Below are positions 8,182 through 17,658 of a stretch of 64,000 nucleotides of DNA, piece after piece. Numbering within the stretch: the first letter of the stretch is position 1; the number at the start of each line of letters is the position of its first letter. The translations under genes were made by a program, and so were the position numbers. Where the stretch lies: NCBI GenBank assembly GCA_016795485.1, contig JAEUHM010000044.1, positions 186,001 through 250,000 of the forward strand. Direction: 5' to 3'. The DNA is from Verrucomicrobiaceae bacterium. GTDB lineage: Bacteria > Verrucomicrobiota > Verrucomicrobiia > Verrucomicrobiales > Verrucomicrobiaceae. The notes beneath the pieces were generated by a model. It searched no databases, was not told the origin of the DNA, and was given only the letters and a program-made list of their open reading frames with translations.

Positions 8182-9918
8182 CACCGTTAGTGCAAACTCA
8201 GCCGCAGGGGACGGAGCAGCGGTCTTCCACACCCTCACTGTTCCATCTTCTCCTCCAGCAGCAAGCCAAGCACCATCACCGGATACCGCTGCCGTGTGCA
8301 GGAAGGTGTTGGAGGAAGTCAACAAAGCTGGCGCGCTCGCATCCTCGCCAATAACTCTTACTTTGCTGTCACCACTGGTCGTAGCGAGCCTCCTGGAAGT
8401 ACCAAGATACCGTACGGCCGTGACCTCCTTGTCCCATCCGTCCAGATTTTTCAATCGCGCTCCTGCGACCCAGTCCCAGACCTTTACGACATTGTCGGCA
8501 CCAGCAGTGGCAATGATTCGACCATCCGCGCGCCAGCTTACCCCCATGACATGGTGCGTATGCCCTTCAAACGTGCGCACCAGCTTCCCTGTTGCCACCT
8601 CTGTGATCCGCAATTGCTTGTCAGCACCTCCTGAGGCCAGCAATTTGCCATCATGAGACCAATCCAGCGCGAGAACTGTGTCAGTGTGCCTATCTGCCCA
8701 GGTAGCCTTCAGACTGTGAGCCGCCACATCCCACAAGGTGATATCGCCGCCACGTGAAGGTTCACCAGCACCTACCGCGAGCGTCCGTCCATCTGGGCTG
8801 AACGCCAAAGCATTCACTCGATCAGAAATAGGCGAACCCACATCACCCGTGCCAAGCACTGCAATCCGTGTCCACTTGGTGGGCAACTTATGGGCTGTAT
8901 CTGAGGGCTTAGCTGCCGCGACAGCTTTCTTTAAGGTCTCCTCGCTCGCTTTGGCTGTCGCTAGATCCGACTGGAGCTTGGCCAGCTTTGCATGGCTTTC
9001 ATCCAAGAGCTTGCCCACTCGGGAGGCTTCAGTGGCAGTATTGAGGACAGCAGCATCAGCATTCTTCTTCGCATCTGGGACTTTTGGATCTGACTTGACT
9101 GCGGCTAGTGCTTTCTTTGCGTTCGCGGCAGCATCCACTGCGTTTTTGTGCTGCGTTTTAACTGTGGCAACATCCTTCTCCGCAGCCGCAACCTGTGCAG
9201 AATAGAACACGGTGTCTAAACTCGCCAAACCCAGCTTTCGTTCGATTAGAGCCTTCTCGCTCGGTTGCGAAACAACCGCGTCTGCCTGCCAAAGCTTCAC
9301 TTCACCAAAACTGCCGCTGACTAACAGTCGCCCATCAGGACTGAATGCCAGCGCCATGATCATATCCCTGTGCGCATCAAACTGCGCCACCTCTCTCTTT
9401 GCCGTCACATCGTAAACATAAACTCGGCCTCCCCGCCCACACGCTACGAGCTCTCCGCCTCCAGACATGGCTACGGCATAGACTGGATTGAGTCCGCCGG
9501 GCATGGATTGCCAAACAATCTCATCTGGCTTCTTCTGTCCTGCCTTGGCCCCTTCGTTAATCCACTGCATGAGCAACGCAAGTTGCTCTGGTTTCAAGTT
9601 AGGCGCATTCACCTTGTTGCCCTTGGGTGGCATTTCGGAATCAACCGATTCATCGTGTGTCGCCGAAAGAAAAATGAGACTCTCGCGAGCCTTGCCGGGG
9701 ACCAGCGCCGTTCCAGAGTCACCACCCTTCATCATGAGGTCTGGAGTTTCCATGTTTAGCCCGCCCTTGGACGTCGTTTTGTTGTGACAAGCCGTGCAGG
9801 AGGATTTCAGCATGGGCGCTATCTCACTGGGATAATCCACGGGTTCACGATGCTTGACGCTGGCCACTGGCAATGCAGCAACGGCTAAACTCGGAAACAA
9901 CATCAACAACAATCTCAT
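8176..9918 (-). CDS. Secreted cytochrome c (PSCyt1)-WD40 propeller fusion with internal coiled coil
   Basis: 580 residues: signal peptide, a planctomycete-type cytochrome c domain with CTACH (Cys41-His45) and the likely axial Met in SEMPPKG, then WD40 blades (FSPDGRLLVSGSFGEVKLW, LDWSHDGKLLASGGADKQL and others). Between early and later blades lies about 120 residues rich in Ala/Lys/Glu (roughly 222-345), predicted to form an antiparallel coiled coil protruding from the propeller. Such proteins occur beside DUF1549/DUF1553 genes in the PVC group; their biochemical role is not established, but periplasmic electron transfer coupled to an enzyme complex is likely. Its start overlaps the upstream PPC-like gene's stop (ATGA), so the two are translationally coupled. 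Confidence 0.88.
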   Translation of the reverse strand: MRLLLMLFPSLAVAALPVASVKHREPVDYPSEIAPMLKSSCTACHNKTTSKGGLNMETPDLMMKGGDSGTALVPGKARESLIFLSATHDESVDSEMPPKGNKVNAPNLKPEQLALLMQWINEGAKAGQKKPDEIVWQSMPGGLNPVYAVAMSGGGELVACGRGGRVYVYDVTAKREVAQFDAHRDMIMALAFSPDGRLLVSGSFGEVKLWQADAVVSQPSEKALIERKLGLASLDTVFYSAQVAAAEKDVATVKTQHKNAVDAAANAKKALAAVKSDPKVPDAKKNADAAVLNTATEASRVGKLLDESHAKLAKLQSDLATAKASEETLKKAVAAAKPSDTAHKLPTKWTRIAVLGTGDVGSPISDRVNALAFSPDGRTLAVGAGEPSRGGDITLWDVAAHSLKATWADRHTDTVLALDWSHDGKLLASGGADKQLRITEVATGKLVRTFEGHTHHVMGVSWRADGRIIATAGADNVVKVWDWVAGARLKNLDGWDKEVTAVRYLGTSRRLATTSGDSKVRVIGEDASAPALLTSSNTFLHTAAVSGDGAWLAAGGEDGTVRVWKTAAPSPAAEFALTVK

Positions 9919-11753
9919 TTGATCCTTAACGTAAAGGGCTTGCTGTGCACGACCGCAGTCACCTCCTTGGGTTTTGCTTTGGCATCCAATAACGAAACAT
10001 GCTTAAACTTTGCTGTTCCTTGGAAGACGATCGTGTGATCGCCATTCCCAAGCTTCAGCTTGGCGAGATCGAGCACCAATGATCCACTCGCTGCTTTTGC
10101 GGCAAACGCCAAAACCGGCGGCGTTTTGTCGCCGATCCCAAGGGCAGTCACTTTAACTTCCGCATCAAAATCACCTTTTCTCGTTAACTTGAAAGGCACA
10201 GTAACCTTGTCAGCGCTCTTACTCTCAACGACCGCCGTCTCTGGCTCCACCAAAACAGGTCCTTCAGCTTCCGACACTCCAATGACGACATCTTCCGTCA
10301 ATCGTGTGTAGATCGGTTCTCTTGCCGTATTCGGAGTAGCTCGTACCGTCACTGCTCCGCGTGCTATAACCGAGCCATTACCCTTAATCTTGATCGATCC
10401 CGCCCAGGGAGCAGCTTCGTTCGATGCAGTGAGCGTCAGCCAACCCACGTTGGCACCAGCGCCAATGATAGCGGGACCTGCAGTCACACCTGGGGGAAGC
10501 CCATCCACCGTTAGTATGACCGGCCCCGTATAGTCGATGTCACGCAATGCATAAACTTTGAAAGCCGCCGTACTACCCCTCCACAGCGGTAGATGCGTCA
10601 CTGTCGTTGCCGTTTTCTTCGCTACGGGAGCGTCCGCAGGTAACGCCACGAGTTCAAAACTCCCACCAAGTGGCCTCACAATCAGTTCGAAGGCTGCCTG
10701 ATTCGACAGGTTGTTCCTTAGCCGAACTCGAAACTCCCCATCTTCTGTCGCTTCTAGTCGGTAGACTGGATCAGCAGCCCCATCGTCAAACTCCTCTTTG
10801 CCGGCGAGAACCTTCCTATCGGCCACTTCGGCAATAAATACCCATTTGCCACCAACAAGCCTTTCGATGATGAACGAAGGATCGGCGAGTTCCCCTGCCC
10901 TCGCACTACGAACATCAATGATCTTCGGCTCGCCCTTTTTCGCGGTAAATGTGAACTCGCGGAACGTAGAATCCGCCGGGAATCGGCCCTTATACGAGCC
11001 ATCAACCCTCACAGACTTCGGGAGCAAGCTACCCGGGACCTCATCGGTAATGATCTCCTTCGAGAGTCCTATTCCACCATCCAGCGACAGCAAAAATGGA
11101 TGCTCCACATCACCGCGAAACATCATGTCCTGAACGTCTAAGGTGTATACAGCGTCCGATTCTGACTTTAACGCAAATGGAGACGCCTCGAAGAATCTTC
11201 CAATGATGGAGTTGCCAGAATCTCGAATCGACACGCGAGGCTCCATGCGCGAATCCAGTCCCGATGCATGGACAGAAAAACTGAACTTCTGTCCCGCCTT
11301 AGCATTGACTGCGATAGTCATCCGATCTGCTTTGACGGCTTGTCCAAATCCAATTTGCTCTTGGTCCAGTCGCCCGCCCGATTTCAGTTCTACCAGGGGT
11401 CGATCTGTTAAATAGAATCCACGTGGATTGCTAACACCATACCGCGTAACAACTCGCACATCATAAAAGCCCGGCTTTACGGTCTCATCCACAGTGAGCA
11501 AAATCTCATTCGCCTTAGCTCCAGGTTTGGAAGTAATCCCTTTCACGGGAAAATACAGACCAAGCAACCCATCCAGCGATGCTCCAGTGATCGTCACAGT
11601 GGCCGTAGCCGCAGTTTTCGCCGCAGGGGGGTAGATCGACAGAAGTGTCGGATTCGGCAGTGTCGACTGCGCCATCAAACTGAACCCAACAAGTGCCAGC
11701 CCTGCCGCTAGACACCTGACGATACCACCAACTCGTTGTTGTCGCGCTACCAT
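9915..11753 (-). CDS. Secreted IPT/PPC-domain protein of the DUF1549/DUF1553 operon
   Basis: 612 residues with a basic N-terminus and a hydrophobic signal segment (CLAAGLALVGFSLMAQ). An IPT/TIG-like beta-sandwich follows (LSIYPPAAKTAATATVTITGASLDG..., about 35-125). Next comes a bacterial pre-peptidase C-terminal (PPC)-like region (FGQAVKADRMTIAVNAKAGQKFSFSVHASGLDS), then further beta-rich domains with no clear match. No catalytic motif is visible. It is probably a structural or substrate-binding partner of the flanking cytochrome proteins. It is the middle gene of a three-gene minus-strand operon, 5 bp behind the DUF1549 gene and with a 4-bp overlap to the WD40 gene. Confidence 0.75.
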   Translation of the reverse strand: MVARQQRVGGIVRCLAAGLALVGFSLMAQSTLPNPTLLSIYPPAAKTAATATVTITGASLDGLLGLYFPVKGITSKPGAKANEILLTVDETVKPGFYDVRVVTRYGVSNPRGFYLTDRPLVELKSGGRLDQEQIGFGQAVKADRMTIAVNAKAGQKFSFSVHASGLDSRMEPRVSIRDSGNSIIGRFFEASPFALKSESDAVYTLDVQDMMFRGDVEHPFLLSLDGGIGLSKEIITDEVPGSLLPKSVRVDGSYKGRFPADSTFREFTFTAKKGEPKIIDVRSARAGELADPSFIIERLVGGKWVFIAEVADRKVLAGKEEFDDGAADPVYRLEATEDGEFRVRLRNNLSNQAAFELIVRPLGGSFELVALPADAPVAKKTATTVTHLPLWRGSTAAFKVYALRDIDYTGPVILTVDGLPPGVTAGPAIIGAGANVGWLTLTASNEAAPWAGSIKIKGNGSVIARGAVTVRATPNTAREPIYTRLTEDVVIGVSEAEGPVLVEPETAVVESKSADKVTVPFKLTRKGDFDAEVKVTALGIGDKTPPVLAFAAKAASGSLVLDLAKLKLGNGDHTIVFQGTAKFKHVSLLDAKAKPKEVTAVVHSKPFTLRIK

Positions 11754-11758
11754 TGGTC

Positions 11759-13948
11759 CTAGTGGTTGAACAAGAACTCTTTGGTGTTAATCAACGCCCA
11801 TAGAATATCCTCATAAGCGTTACGGCGGGCACGAGTCACCTCGCTTTCTGGTTTGTCCTTCGTCAACTTGGCAATGTGGTCGAGTGCAGTCTTCAGTTGG
11901 GCAGCGTTTGGTTTGCGACTTGTCATCCACAAATACGCCTCGGTGATCTTTTCCTCATCACTGCGCTTGTCGTCTTGCGCAAGTACTGCGGGTCTTGATT
12001 TATCTGCACCCAGCTTCGTCTGTAAATCCGGGGCATTGATCAAATGAAGGCTCTGCGCGAGACTACTCTCCTGTGTACGTTCGCATTCACAAGCGCTAGA
12101 GCCCTCTGGTCTTCCAAATACAGTCAGAAAATAGTTGGAAGCATTGTAGCTGTTATCCGGTAATGCGATCGCTGGCGTCCCTGCAGGTAAACCTTCAAAT
12201 GCCGATTTAGAATCGAGGACGGTATGAATCGCATCAAGTAGCACCTCGGCTTGAAGGCGTTTGGGATAGAACCTGCTGAAGTTTTGGCGATCAATCCCAT
12301 TGTAGGCGTTAGGCTCAGCGCTCAACTGATAAACTGTGGACGTAGTGATGGTGCGGATCAATTGTTTCAAATCATAGCCGCTCTCGATAAAAGACTTGGC
12401 CAGTGCGTCCAACAACTCAGGATTAGCTGGGGGATTTGATTCCCGCATGTCATCCTCTGGCTCAATAAGCCCCCGATTGAAAAAGTGCTTCCAATATCGG
12501 TTCACAAGGGACCGAGCAAAAAAAGGATTGTCCTTTGCAGCCATCCAAGTGGCAAGTGATCGCCTTGGGTCATCCTCCGGAGTTAGTGACAATGTCCTAC
12601 CACCGAGCTCTGTTGGCTTTACAGGCAGCTTGGTTCTAAGGTTCACGGCCTGCGCCTCTGCTCGCCTGGAGAAGATAATCTCTTCCCCAGGTCTGGATGC
12701 TGCCTTGCGCGAAACGGTCGAGAAGAATGCTGCGAACCCGTAATAGTCCTGCTGACTCCACTTCTCAAACGGATGATGGTGACACTGTGCACACTGTAAG
12801 CGCTGGCCCAAAAACAACTGTGCGGTGTCCTCCAACTGAGTGGTCGTATCCTTTGCCTGGCGGTACCAAACTACCGGCGGATGCGTCTCCACACTTCCTA
12901 CACCTGCAACCACAGCTCCCGCAAACTTGTCGTAAGGCAAGTTGTCATAAATCTGATCTTTTATCCAATGATGAAAAGCAAAGTTTCCCCGCGCGTCTTT
13001 GGGGTCGCTACGCTTGTTGCGTAACAACGCACTCCACTTCCCAGCAAAATAGTCCGCATATGACTCCGATGCTAACAAGCGGTCCACGACTGCCTGCCTC
13101 TTCTCGGGATTCGCATCTGACTGAAACGCTTGCAAATCACCGGGGCTCGGCAGTCGACCCGTTATGTCAATGCTGACTCGCCGCAAGAACGTACTATCAT
13201 CTGCCACACCAGATGGCGGCAATCCAAGCGACTTCAGTTTATTGAATACCAGTTCATCGACGAAATTGGACACTGGTGGCAAGCTATCCACTGGTGCGCC
13301 CAGTGGGATCGTCGCCCTAAATACCGCAATCTTACCCTGATACCTCACCATAATGGCCACCTCACCCGGCAAATCAAATAGCTTCACTAAGCCATCCTCT
13401 GTCGTCTCTGCCATGGCCTTGTCGTTAGGCTCGTATAGAGCACTTCTCGTCACATCTTTGATGTAGCCATCAGAGTAGCGAGCGAGCACCTTCAACTGCT
13501 TACTACCTTTCAGTGACATCGTTTCCGCCTTCGGCTGCACCTCAATTGAAACGATTGTCGGGTCATCAGGCCGCCCCCATGGCAATCCTGAGCTGATCCA
13601 ACGCTTCAGAGTCGCGTAATCCTCAGAACCCACATCCAACTTCTTGCCTCCCCCGTGAGGAGTCGAGTTAACCGCCTTTGTCAGAAGCAAACTCCGGTCT
13701 GGAGCAGCAGGAAATACCCTCCTGCCCCTCGCTTCTTTAACGATATGCTCATAGTCTTCTGTTGGTTCAAAGCCCAAAAGTGACAGCTTGAAGCCATTCT
13801 GCCCGCTAGCTTTGCCATGGCATCCACCTGAGTTACAACTCGCCTTGGTAAAAATAGGCACAATGTCGTTGGTAAAGTTCAGCGAACGTTCCCCACCGCG
13901 AACGGCATAGAACGCGAGAAAACTGAGCCCAAGGATGAATCTGAACAT
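11759..13948 (-). CDS. DUF1549/DUF1553 planctomycete cytochrome-type protein
   Basis: 729 residues from the ATG at 13946-13948, chosen because MFRFILGLSFLAFYAVRGGE is a clean signal peptide; an upstream start would add 12 polar residues. Order: a haem-like site with CNSGGCH (Cys38-x4-Cys43-His44, the wider spacing common in this family); a bacterial Ig-like (Big_2) domain about 135-215; DUF1549 (PSCyt2) containing CAQCHHHPFEKW; DUF1553 (PSD1) with FARSLVNRYWKHFFNRG and later FYPKRLQAEVLLDA. These proteins are highly amplified in planctomycetes and Verrucomicrobiota. Their substrate is unknown; roles in glycan oxidation have been proposed. First gene of the three-gene operon. Confidence 0.92.
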   Translation of the reverse strand: MFRFILGLSFLAFYAVRGGERSLNFTNDIVPIFTKASCNSGGCHGKASGQNGFKLSLLGFEPTEDYEHIVKEARGRRVFPAAPDRSLLLTKAVNSTPHGGGKKLDVGSEDYATLKRWISSGLPWGRPDDPTIVSIEVQPKAETMSLKGSKQLKVLARYSDGYIKDVTRSALYEPNDKAMAETTEDGLVKLFDLPGEVAIMVRYQGKIAVFRATIPLGAPVDSLPPVSNFVDELVFNKLKSLGLPPSGVADDSTFLRRVSIDITGRLPSPGDLQAFQSDANPEKRQAVVDRLLASESYADYFAGKWSALLRNKRSDPKDARGNFAFHHWIKDQIYDNLPYDKFAGAVVAGVGSVETHPPVVWYRQAKDTTTQLEDTAQLFLGQRLQCAQCHHHPFEKWSQQDYYGFAAFFSTVSRKAASRPGEEIIFSRRAEAQAVNLRTKLPVKPTELGGRTLSLTPEDDPRRSLATWMAAKDNPFFARSLVNRYWKHFFNRGLIEPEDDMRESNPPANPELLDALAKSFIESGYDLKQLIRTITTSTVYQLSAEPNAYNGIDRQNFSRFYPKRLQAEVLLDAIHTVLDSKSAFEGLPAGTPAIALPDNSYNASNYFLTVFGRPEGSSACECERTQESSLAQSLHLINAPDLQTKLGADKSRPAVLAQDDKRSDEEKITEAYLWMTSRKPNAAQLKTALDHIAKLTKDKPESEVTRARRNAYEDILWALINTKEFLFNH

Positions 13949-14071
13949 TTTACTAATAAGCCATTCCCCTCCTCGCCCTTGCACGAGATCAACTGCTCCC
14001 CCGCCCTGCCCCCCAGCCAGCCTAAGCCCCTTTGCACTCCCCGTTGTCCTTGCTAAAAGTCTTTACTCACA

Positions 14072-14503
14072 ATGAACCAAGTCAAAGACACTGCACGCTC
14101 CACAGTCCGCATCGGCTACGACGGTGTCGTGCACAAAACCTTCCGTGGCCACATGGCTCGCGAGCGTTTTGAGAACGAATGTCGCGTTCTCAAGTATCTC
14201 GAGCAGAAAGGCTGTCCATTTGTCCCAAAACTTCTGGAGCGCATCGACGAAACCTTAAGCATGTCCACAACCAATTGCGGCCAGCGCGCCGAGCATATCT
14301 CTGAGCGCCGTTGTGCAGAGTTGTTTGCAGAGTTGGAGACCTATGGAGTCAGGCACGATGACCCAGCCTCTCGCAACGTCACATACGATGCACGTGCCGG
14401 CCGCTTTTGCCTCATCGACTTCGAGTTTGCCACCATACTCGAGCACCCAGAGCTAGCTCCTCCTCCACCTCCACCAGATCCACCGCGCAACCCTGCCAGA
14501 TGA
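14072..14503 (+). CDS. Miniature protein-kinase-like protein
   Basis: 143 residues, much shorter than a normal kinase (about 260). Kinase landmarks are visible: candidate ATP lysine in VVHKTF (Lys22), helix-C glutamate in FENECRVL (Glu36), catalytic loop HDDPASRN (Asp97, Asn102), and a metal-binding DFE (Asp116) in place of DFG. The chain ends about 25 residues later with a proline tract (PPPPPPDPP), so the activation segment and lower C-lobe helices are missing. The HDxxxxxN and DFE pattern is closer to the RIO/Kdo/aminoglycoside-kinase-like group than to eukaryotic-type Ser/Thr kinases. Its stop overlaps the PP2C start (ATGA), pointing to a kinase/phosphatase pair. Confidence 0.65.
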   Translation: MNQVKDTARSTVRIGYDGVVHKTFRGHMARERFENECRVLKYLEQKGCPFVPKLLERIDETLSMSTTNCGQRAEHISERRCAELFAELETYGVRHDDPASRNVTYDARAGRFCLIDFEFATILEHPELAPPPPPPDPPRNPAR

Positions 14504-15303
14504 AGCTGTCGTGGACTGCACATACCGATAAGGGTCGCTATCGCGAGAACAACGAGGATTCCTTCCTCGCAGTCAATTTCGACTCTCATGAAGTGCGTAT
14601 TCTTGGCAAAGTCGGAGAAGGCACCCTCTCCCAAAGCGACTACGTGTTTGCTGTGAGCGATGGGATGGGCGGAGCAAAAAGCGGAGAGTTTGCCAGTAAG
14701 ATTGCCGTCGAGAAGATCACTCGACTGCTCCCCCAAAGCTTCAAGGCCTCCGCAATGGGAATCGACTCCGGTCGCAGTGACATTCTCACCGAACTCTTTG
14801 TCAGAGTTCACGAGCAAATGACTTACCTTGCAAGGTGCTATGAAGAATGCCGCGGCATGGGTGCTACCTTGAGCCTATGCTGGTTCTCGCTCGATTCCAT
14901 GTTCTTTTGCCACCTGGGCGACAGTCGAATATACCTCATTCCATCAATAGGTCCGATGAAGCAACTCACAGACGACCACACTTTCGTAGGCTACCAGTTT
15001 CGGCAGGGCCTCATGACCGAGCGTGAGGCACGCAACGCCCCCGGAAAAAACCGACTTCAAAAGGCACTTGGAGGAGGCCAGCAATACATTGAGCCCCACA
15101 TCGGTGCAGTAAAGTTCGAGCAAGGCGACAAGTTCTTCCTCTGTTCGGACGGAGTCGTAGACGGCCTCTGGAACCACAGCATCGAAGAAGCAGTTCGCAA
15201 TGGATTGTCAGGGAAAGATATCGTCAACTTCGCCATCAGCGAGGGAAGCAGAGACAACGCCACCGCGATGGTCATTGAATTGCACCGCGACAGCCAATCT
15301 TAG
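14500..15303 (+). CDS. PP2C-family Ser/Thr protein phosphatase
   Basis: 267 residues. The start is fixed by the ATGA overlap with the kinase-like gene and by the conserved beginning (WTAHTDKGRYRENNEDSF). The PP2C metal-binding motifs are all present: NNEDS, VSDGMGG, CHLGDSRIYL, LTDDHT, CSDGVVDGL and SRDNATAMV. PP2C enzymes remove phosphate from Ser/Thr using two Mn/Mg ions; stand-alone bacterial ones are cytosolic. There is no transmembrane or regulatory domain. Translational coupling to the mini-kinase suggests that they act on the same target, which is not identifiable here. Confidence 0.92.
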   Translation: MKLSWTAHTDKGRYRENNEDSFLAVNFDSHEVRILGKVGEGTLSQSDYVFAVSDGMGGAKSGEFASKIAVEKITRLLPQSFKASAMGIDSGRSDILTELFVRVHEQMTYLARCYEECRGMGATLSLCWFSLDSMFFCHLGDSRIYLIPSIGPMKQLTDDHTFVGYQFRQGLMTEREARNAPGKNRLQKALGGGQQYIEPHIGAVKFEQGDKFFLCSDGVVDGLWNHSIEEAVRNGLSGKDIVNFAISEGSRDNATAMVIELHRDSQS

Positions 15304-15410
15304 CTCCGTATTCGAGTCTGGTAAATCAGATAAACAAAAACTAAACCAATCACTTTCATCGCTGAACCATTCTCGGCCGGTGATCGCCAAACTGCAATGG
15401 CCGCAGCGTA

Positions 15411-16685
15411 TCACTCAGGCAACTCCTCCCCATGTGTCTCGGGCAGCAGCGCTAGGAATACCAATCCTAACAAAAAAAAGCCGCCAAGGCAACTAATCGC
15501 TAGGCGCAGATCCATCGTCGACTTCATCCAGGCGGAGAGCCAGATCAAAACAGGCGCGGCGAGCAAGCGACCGGTGTTGAAGCAGAAACCCGAGCCTGTT
15601 GCACGCAGGTGTGTGGGGAACAGCGCGGGGAAATAGGCTGCATATCCAGCGTGGATGCCCTGCGCGAAGAAACCGAACAGCGGCAACAGTACTAGCAACG
15701 CGGTGTAGCTATTTATCTGTGAGGGCAGCCAGCAGACAATCGGTGTCAGAAGAAGCGCGGCGATGTGCATTACAACGAAGGTCTTTTTGCAGCCCCAACG
15801 CGCTGCGAAAGGGCCAAAGGCGAGCATGCCCGCGCCCGCGCCTGCTGTTTGAATGAAGCCGAAGGCAATCTTCGACTTGCTGGCCCAATCAGGATCATGC
15901 GCACGCTTCAGAAAATCGGCCGCAATGTCTTGTCCTGCCACCACGACGCCCCAAAAGGTTGCAAGGCCCACCATCGCCAGCATGGCACCAAAAACGGCAC
16001 GTGTGCGCCATCTTGGATCGCCAAGAAGTTCACTGAAACTGCCCATGCGCTCTTTTCTCGACTCGCGTGCCGCTTTCCACGACTCCGGTTCCTTGATGCT
16101 CATGCGGACCCACAGCACGAGCAGAGCAGGCGCCACGCCCAGCAGATAAGCCGTGCGCCATTCAGTGCCTACCCACAGCCCAGCTGCCGCAGCAAGCCAC
16201 AAACCGGCCACACTCGTCGCGTGGAAGATACCACCCGCACGCTCACGGGCCTCTTTGGGAAAAACTTCTGCCACCAGTGCCGCCCCGACCGCCCACTCGC
16301 CACCAACACCCATGGCCACGAGGAATCGTAGTGCACCAACCTGCCAGATCTGATCTGCAAACGCCGTGATCCCAGAGAACACTGAGTAAAACAAGATCGT
16401 GAGCGCCATCACTGGATTGCGACCCCACTTGTCTGCAAGCGAACTGAATAGCAGGCCGCCAAACGTGCCACCGATGAGAAAAATGCCGAGAAAACGCTCA
16501 CCCCACAGTTTAACGAGAGGATCGTCCGCCTTCACATGCAGCAGATCCGGCAACATGTCCGCTCGAGTGAGGTTGTAGATCTGCCCTTCAAATGCATCGA
16601 AGACCCATCCCAAGGACGCAACGACGAGCACCAGCCACTGATAGCGGGTGACGGAGGAGTACCATTTTGCAGGAGCAGCAGTCAT
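15411..16685 (-). CDS. MFS transporter (sugar/organic-acid porter type)
   Basis: 424 residues with about 12 transmembrane segments. It carries the loop 2-3 signature (GGLLFSSLADKWGRNPVM) and the GVGGEWAVGAALVAEVFP segment typical of the SHS/AAHS-like branch that transports sialic acid, aromatic acids or other organic anions. It is the last gene of the long minus-strand cluster behind the sulfatase and hydrolase genes (60 bp from the SGNH-like gene), so it is the best candidate importer of the cluster's breakdown product. The substrate cannot be deduced. It converges on the PP2C gene. Confidence 0.88.
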   Translation of the reverse strand: MTAAPAKWYSSVTRYQWLVLVVASLGWVFDAFEGQIYNLTRADMLPDLLHVKADDPLVKLWGERFLGIFLIGGTFGGLLFSSLADKWGRNPVMALTILFYSVFSGITAFADQIWQVGALRFLVAMGVGGEWAVGAALVAEVFPKEARERAGGIFHATSVAGLWLAAAAGLWVGTEWRTAYLLGVAPALLVLWVRMSIKEPESWKAARESRKERMGSFSELLGDPRWRTRAVFGAMLAMVGLATFWGVVVAGQDIAADFLKRAHDPDWASKSKIAFGFIQTAGAGAGMLAFGPFAARWGCKKTFVVMHIAALLLTPIVCWLPSQINSYTALLVLLPLFGFFAQGIHAGYAAYFPALFPTHLRATGSGFCFNTGRLLAAPVLIWLSAWMKSTMDLRLAISCLGGFFLLGLVFLALLPETHGEELPE

Positions 16686-16745
16686 AAGAGAGAGTTTTGC
16701 AATAATCGGTCGAATATCTCAATGCTTGAATCGCCGACCTTATCA

Positions 16746-17612
16746 TCAGGCTTTCTTGATCCCGCTCATCGGATGGGTGCTCACGGTGTCCCATGCAATC
16801 TGTTGAAGGAGCGTGTTGAGCTTTGCCTTGTGGTCATCGCTGATGTCTTTGATCGCCCGAAAGGCGACAGGCACAGGCAAGCCGACAGGGCTCTTGCGAT
16901 AGATTACCGCAAAATGGCAGTAGCTGGAAAGGATCTGGAGCGGCAGCATCGCATGGCCCCAGTTGTCGCGAAAGAGCTCGCTCTGCTGGTTCAGGCCTGG
17001 CACCTCACCTTTGACGATCTTTTCGCGCAGTGTCACCGCAGCCATACCTACGGGCACAATGAATACAGAGTCTTTTCCGAGACGCTCATTGATGCTTTTC
17101 ACGTAGCTCTCAATGTCTTTTGCATATCTCAATGTCGCATCACGTAGCTTGGAGAGATCTGTGGCGTTATGATCAACCTTCTTCTTCGTCTGAAGCGGAT
17201 AAACCGGCTCATACTCATCATTTGGCATCCAATATTCCTGCACCGTGACACGCAGCGCCGGATTGTGCTCGACACCGAGCTTGACGAACTGCTCAATGGC
17301 ATCGTCAGGCAGCCAAATCGGCGAAAGTGTGAGCACATCTGCCCCTCCGGCCTTCAGCACTTGCTTCACCGCGCTTTTCTCCTCGGGCACATCCCAGTGC
17401 TTCTGCACCGTAGAGCCACCAATGCTCGAAAGCCCGGCTAGTTCATGTTTGAATCCTGCCGAGGCCGCAATCTGCTCCACCTGTCGGTAGGTGAACACAT
17501 GAAAGCTATGTCCGCAGGTTGCCACCCGCAGCCGGGTAGTGATTGGCGGCACACCATCCGCCGCGTGGGAAGTGACCAACGCAAGGCATGAGAGAAGACA
17601 AAGGGCTTTCAT
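16746..17612 (-). CDS. Secreted SGNH-hydrolase-like protein (hypothetical)
   Basis: 288 residues from the ATG at 17610-17612. An upstream TTG adds only three codons. A signal peptide (MKALCLLSCLALVTSHAA) is followed by TCGHSFHVF near residue 33, reminiscent of the G-D/H-S block I of SGNH/GDSL hydrolases. Strands and helices follow, with GGADVLTLSPIWLPDDAIEQF. A late STHPMSG could provide the C-terminal histidine. No other certain SGNH block is visible, so enzymatic activity is tentative. Co-directional with GGT (46-bp gap) and the MFS gene, it probably belongs to the same operon and acts in the periplasm. Confidence 0.6.
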   Translation of the reverse strand: MKALCLLSCLALVTSHAADGVPPITTRLRVATCGHSFHVFTYRQVEQIAASAGFKHELAGLSSIGGSTVQKHWDVPEEKSAVKQVLKAGGADVLTLSPIWLPDDAIEQFVKLGVEHNPALRVTVQEYWMPNDEYEPVYPLQTKKKVDHNATDLSKLRDATLRYAKDIESYVKSINERLGKDSVFIVPVGMAAVTLREKIVKGEVPGLNQQSELFRDNWGHAMLPLQILSSYCHFAVIYRKSPVGLPVPVAFRAIKDISDDHKAKLNTLLQQIAWDTVSTHPMSGIKKA

Positions 17613-17658
17613 GGCCTCCAAGAACGTTCTCGGAGCGCGGGATCACTCACCAACTGAA

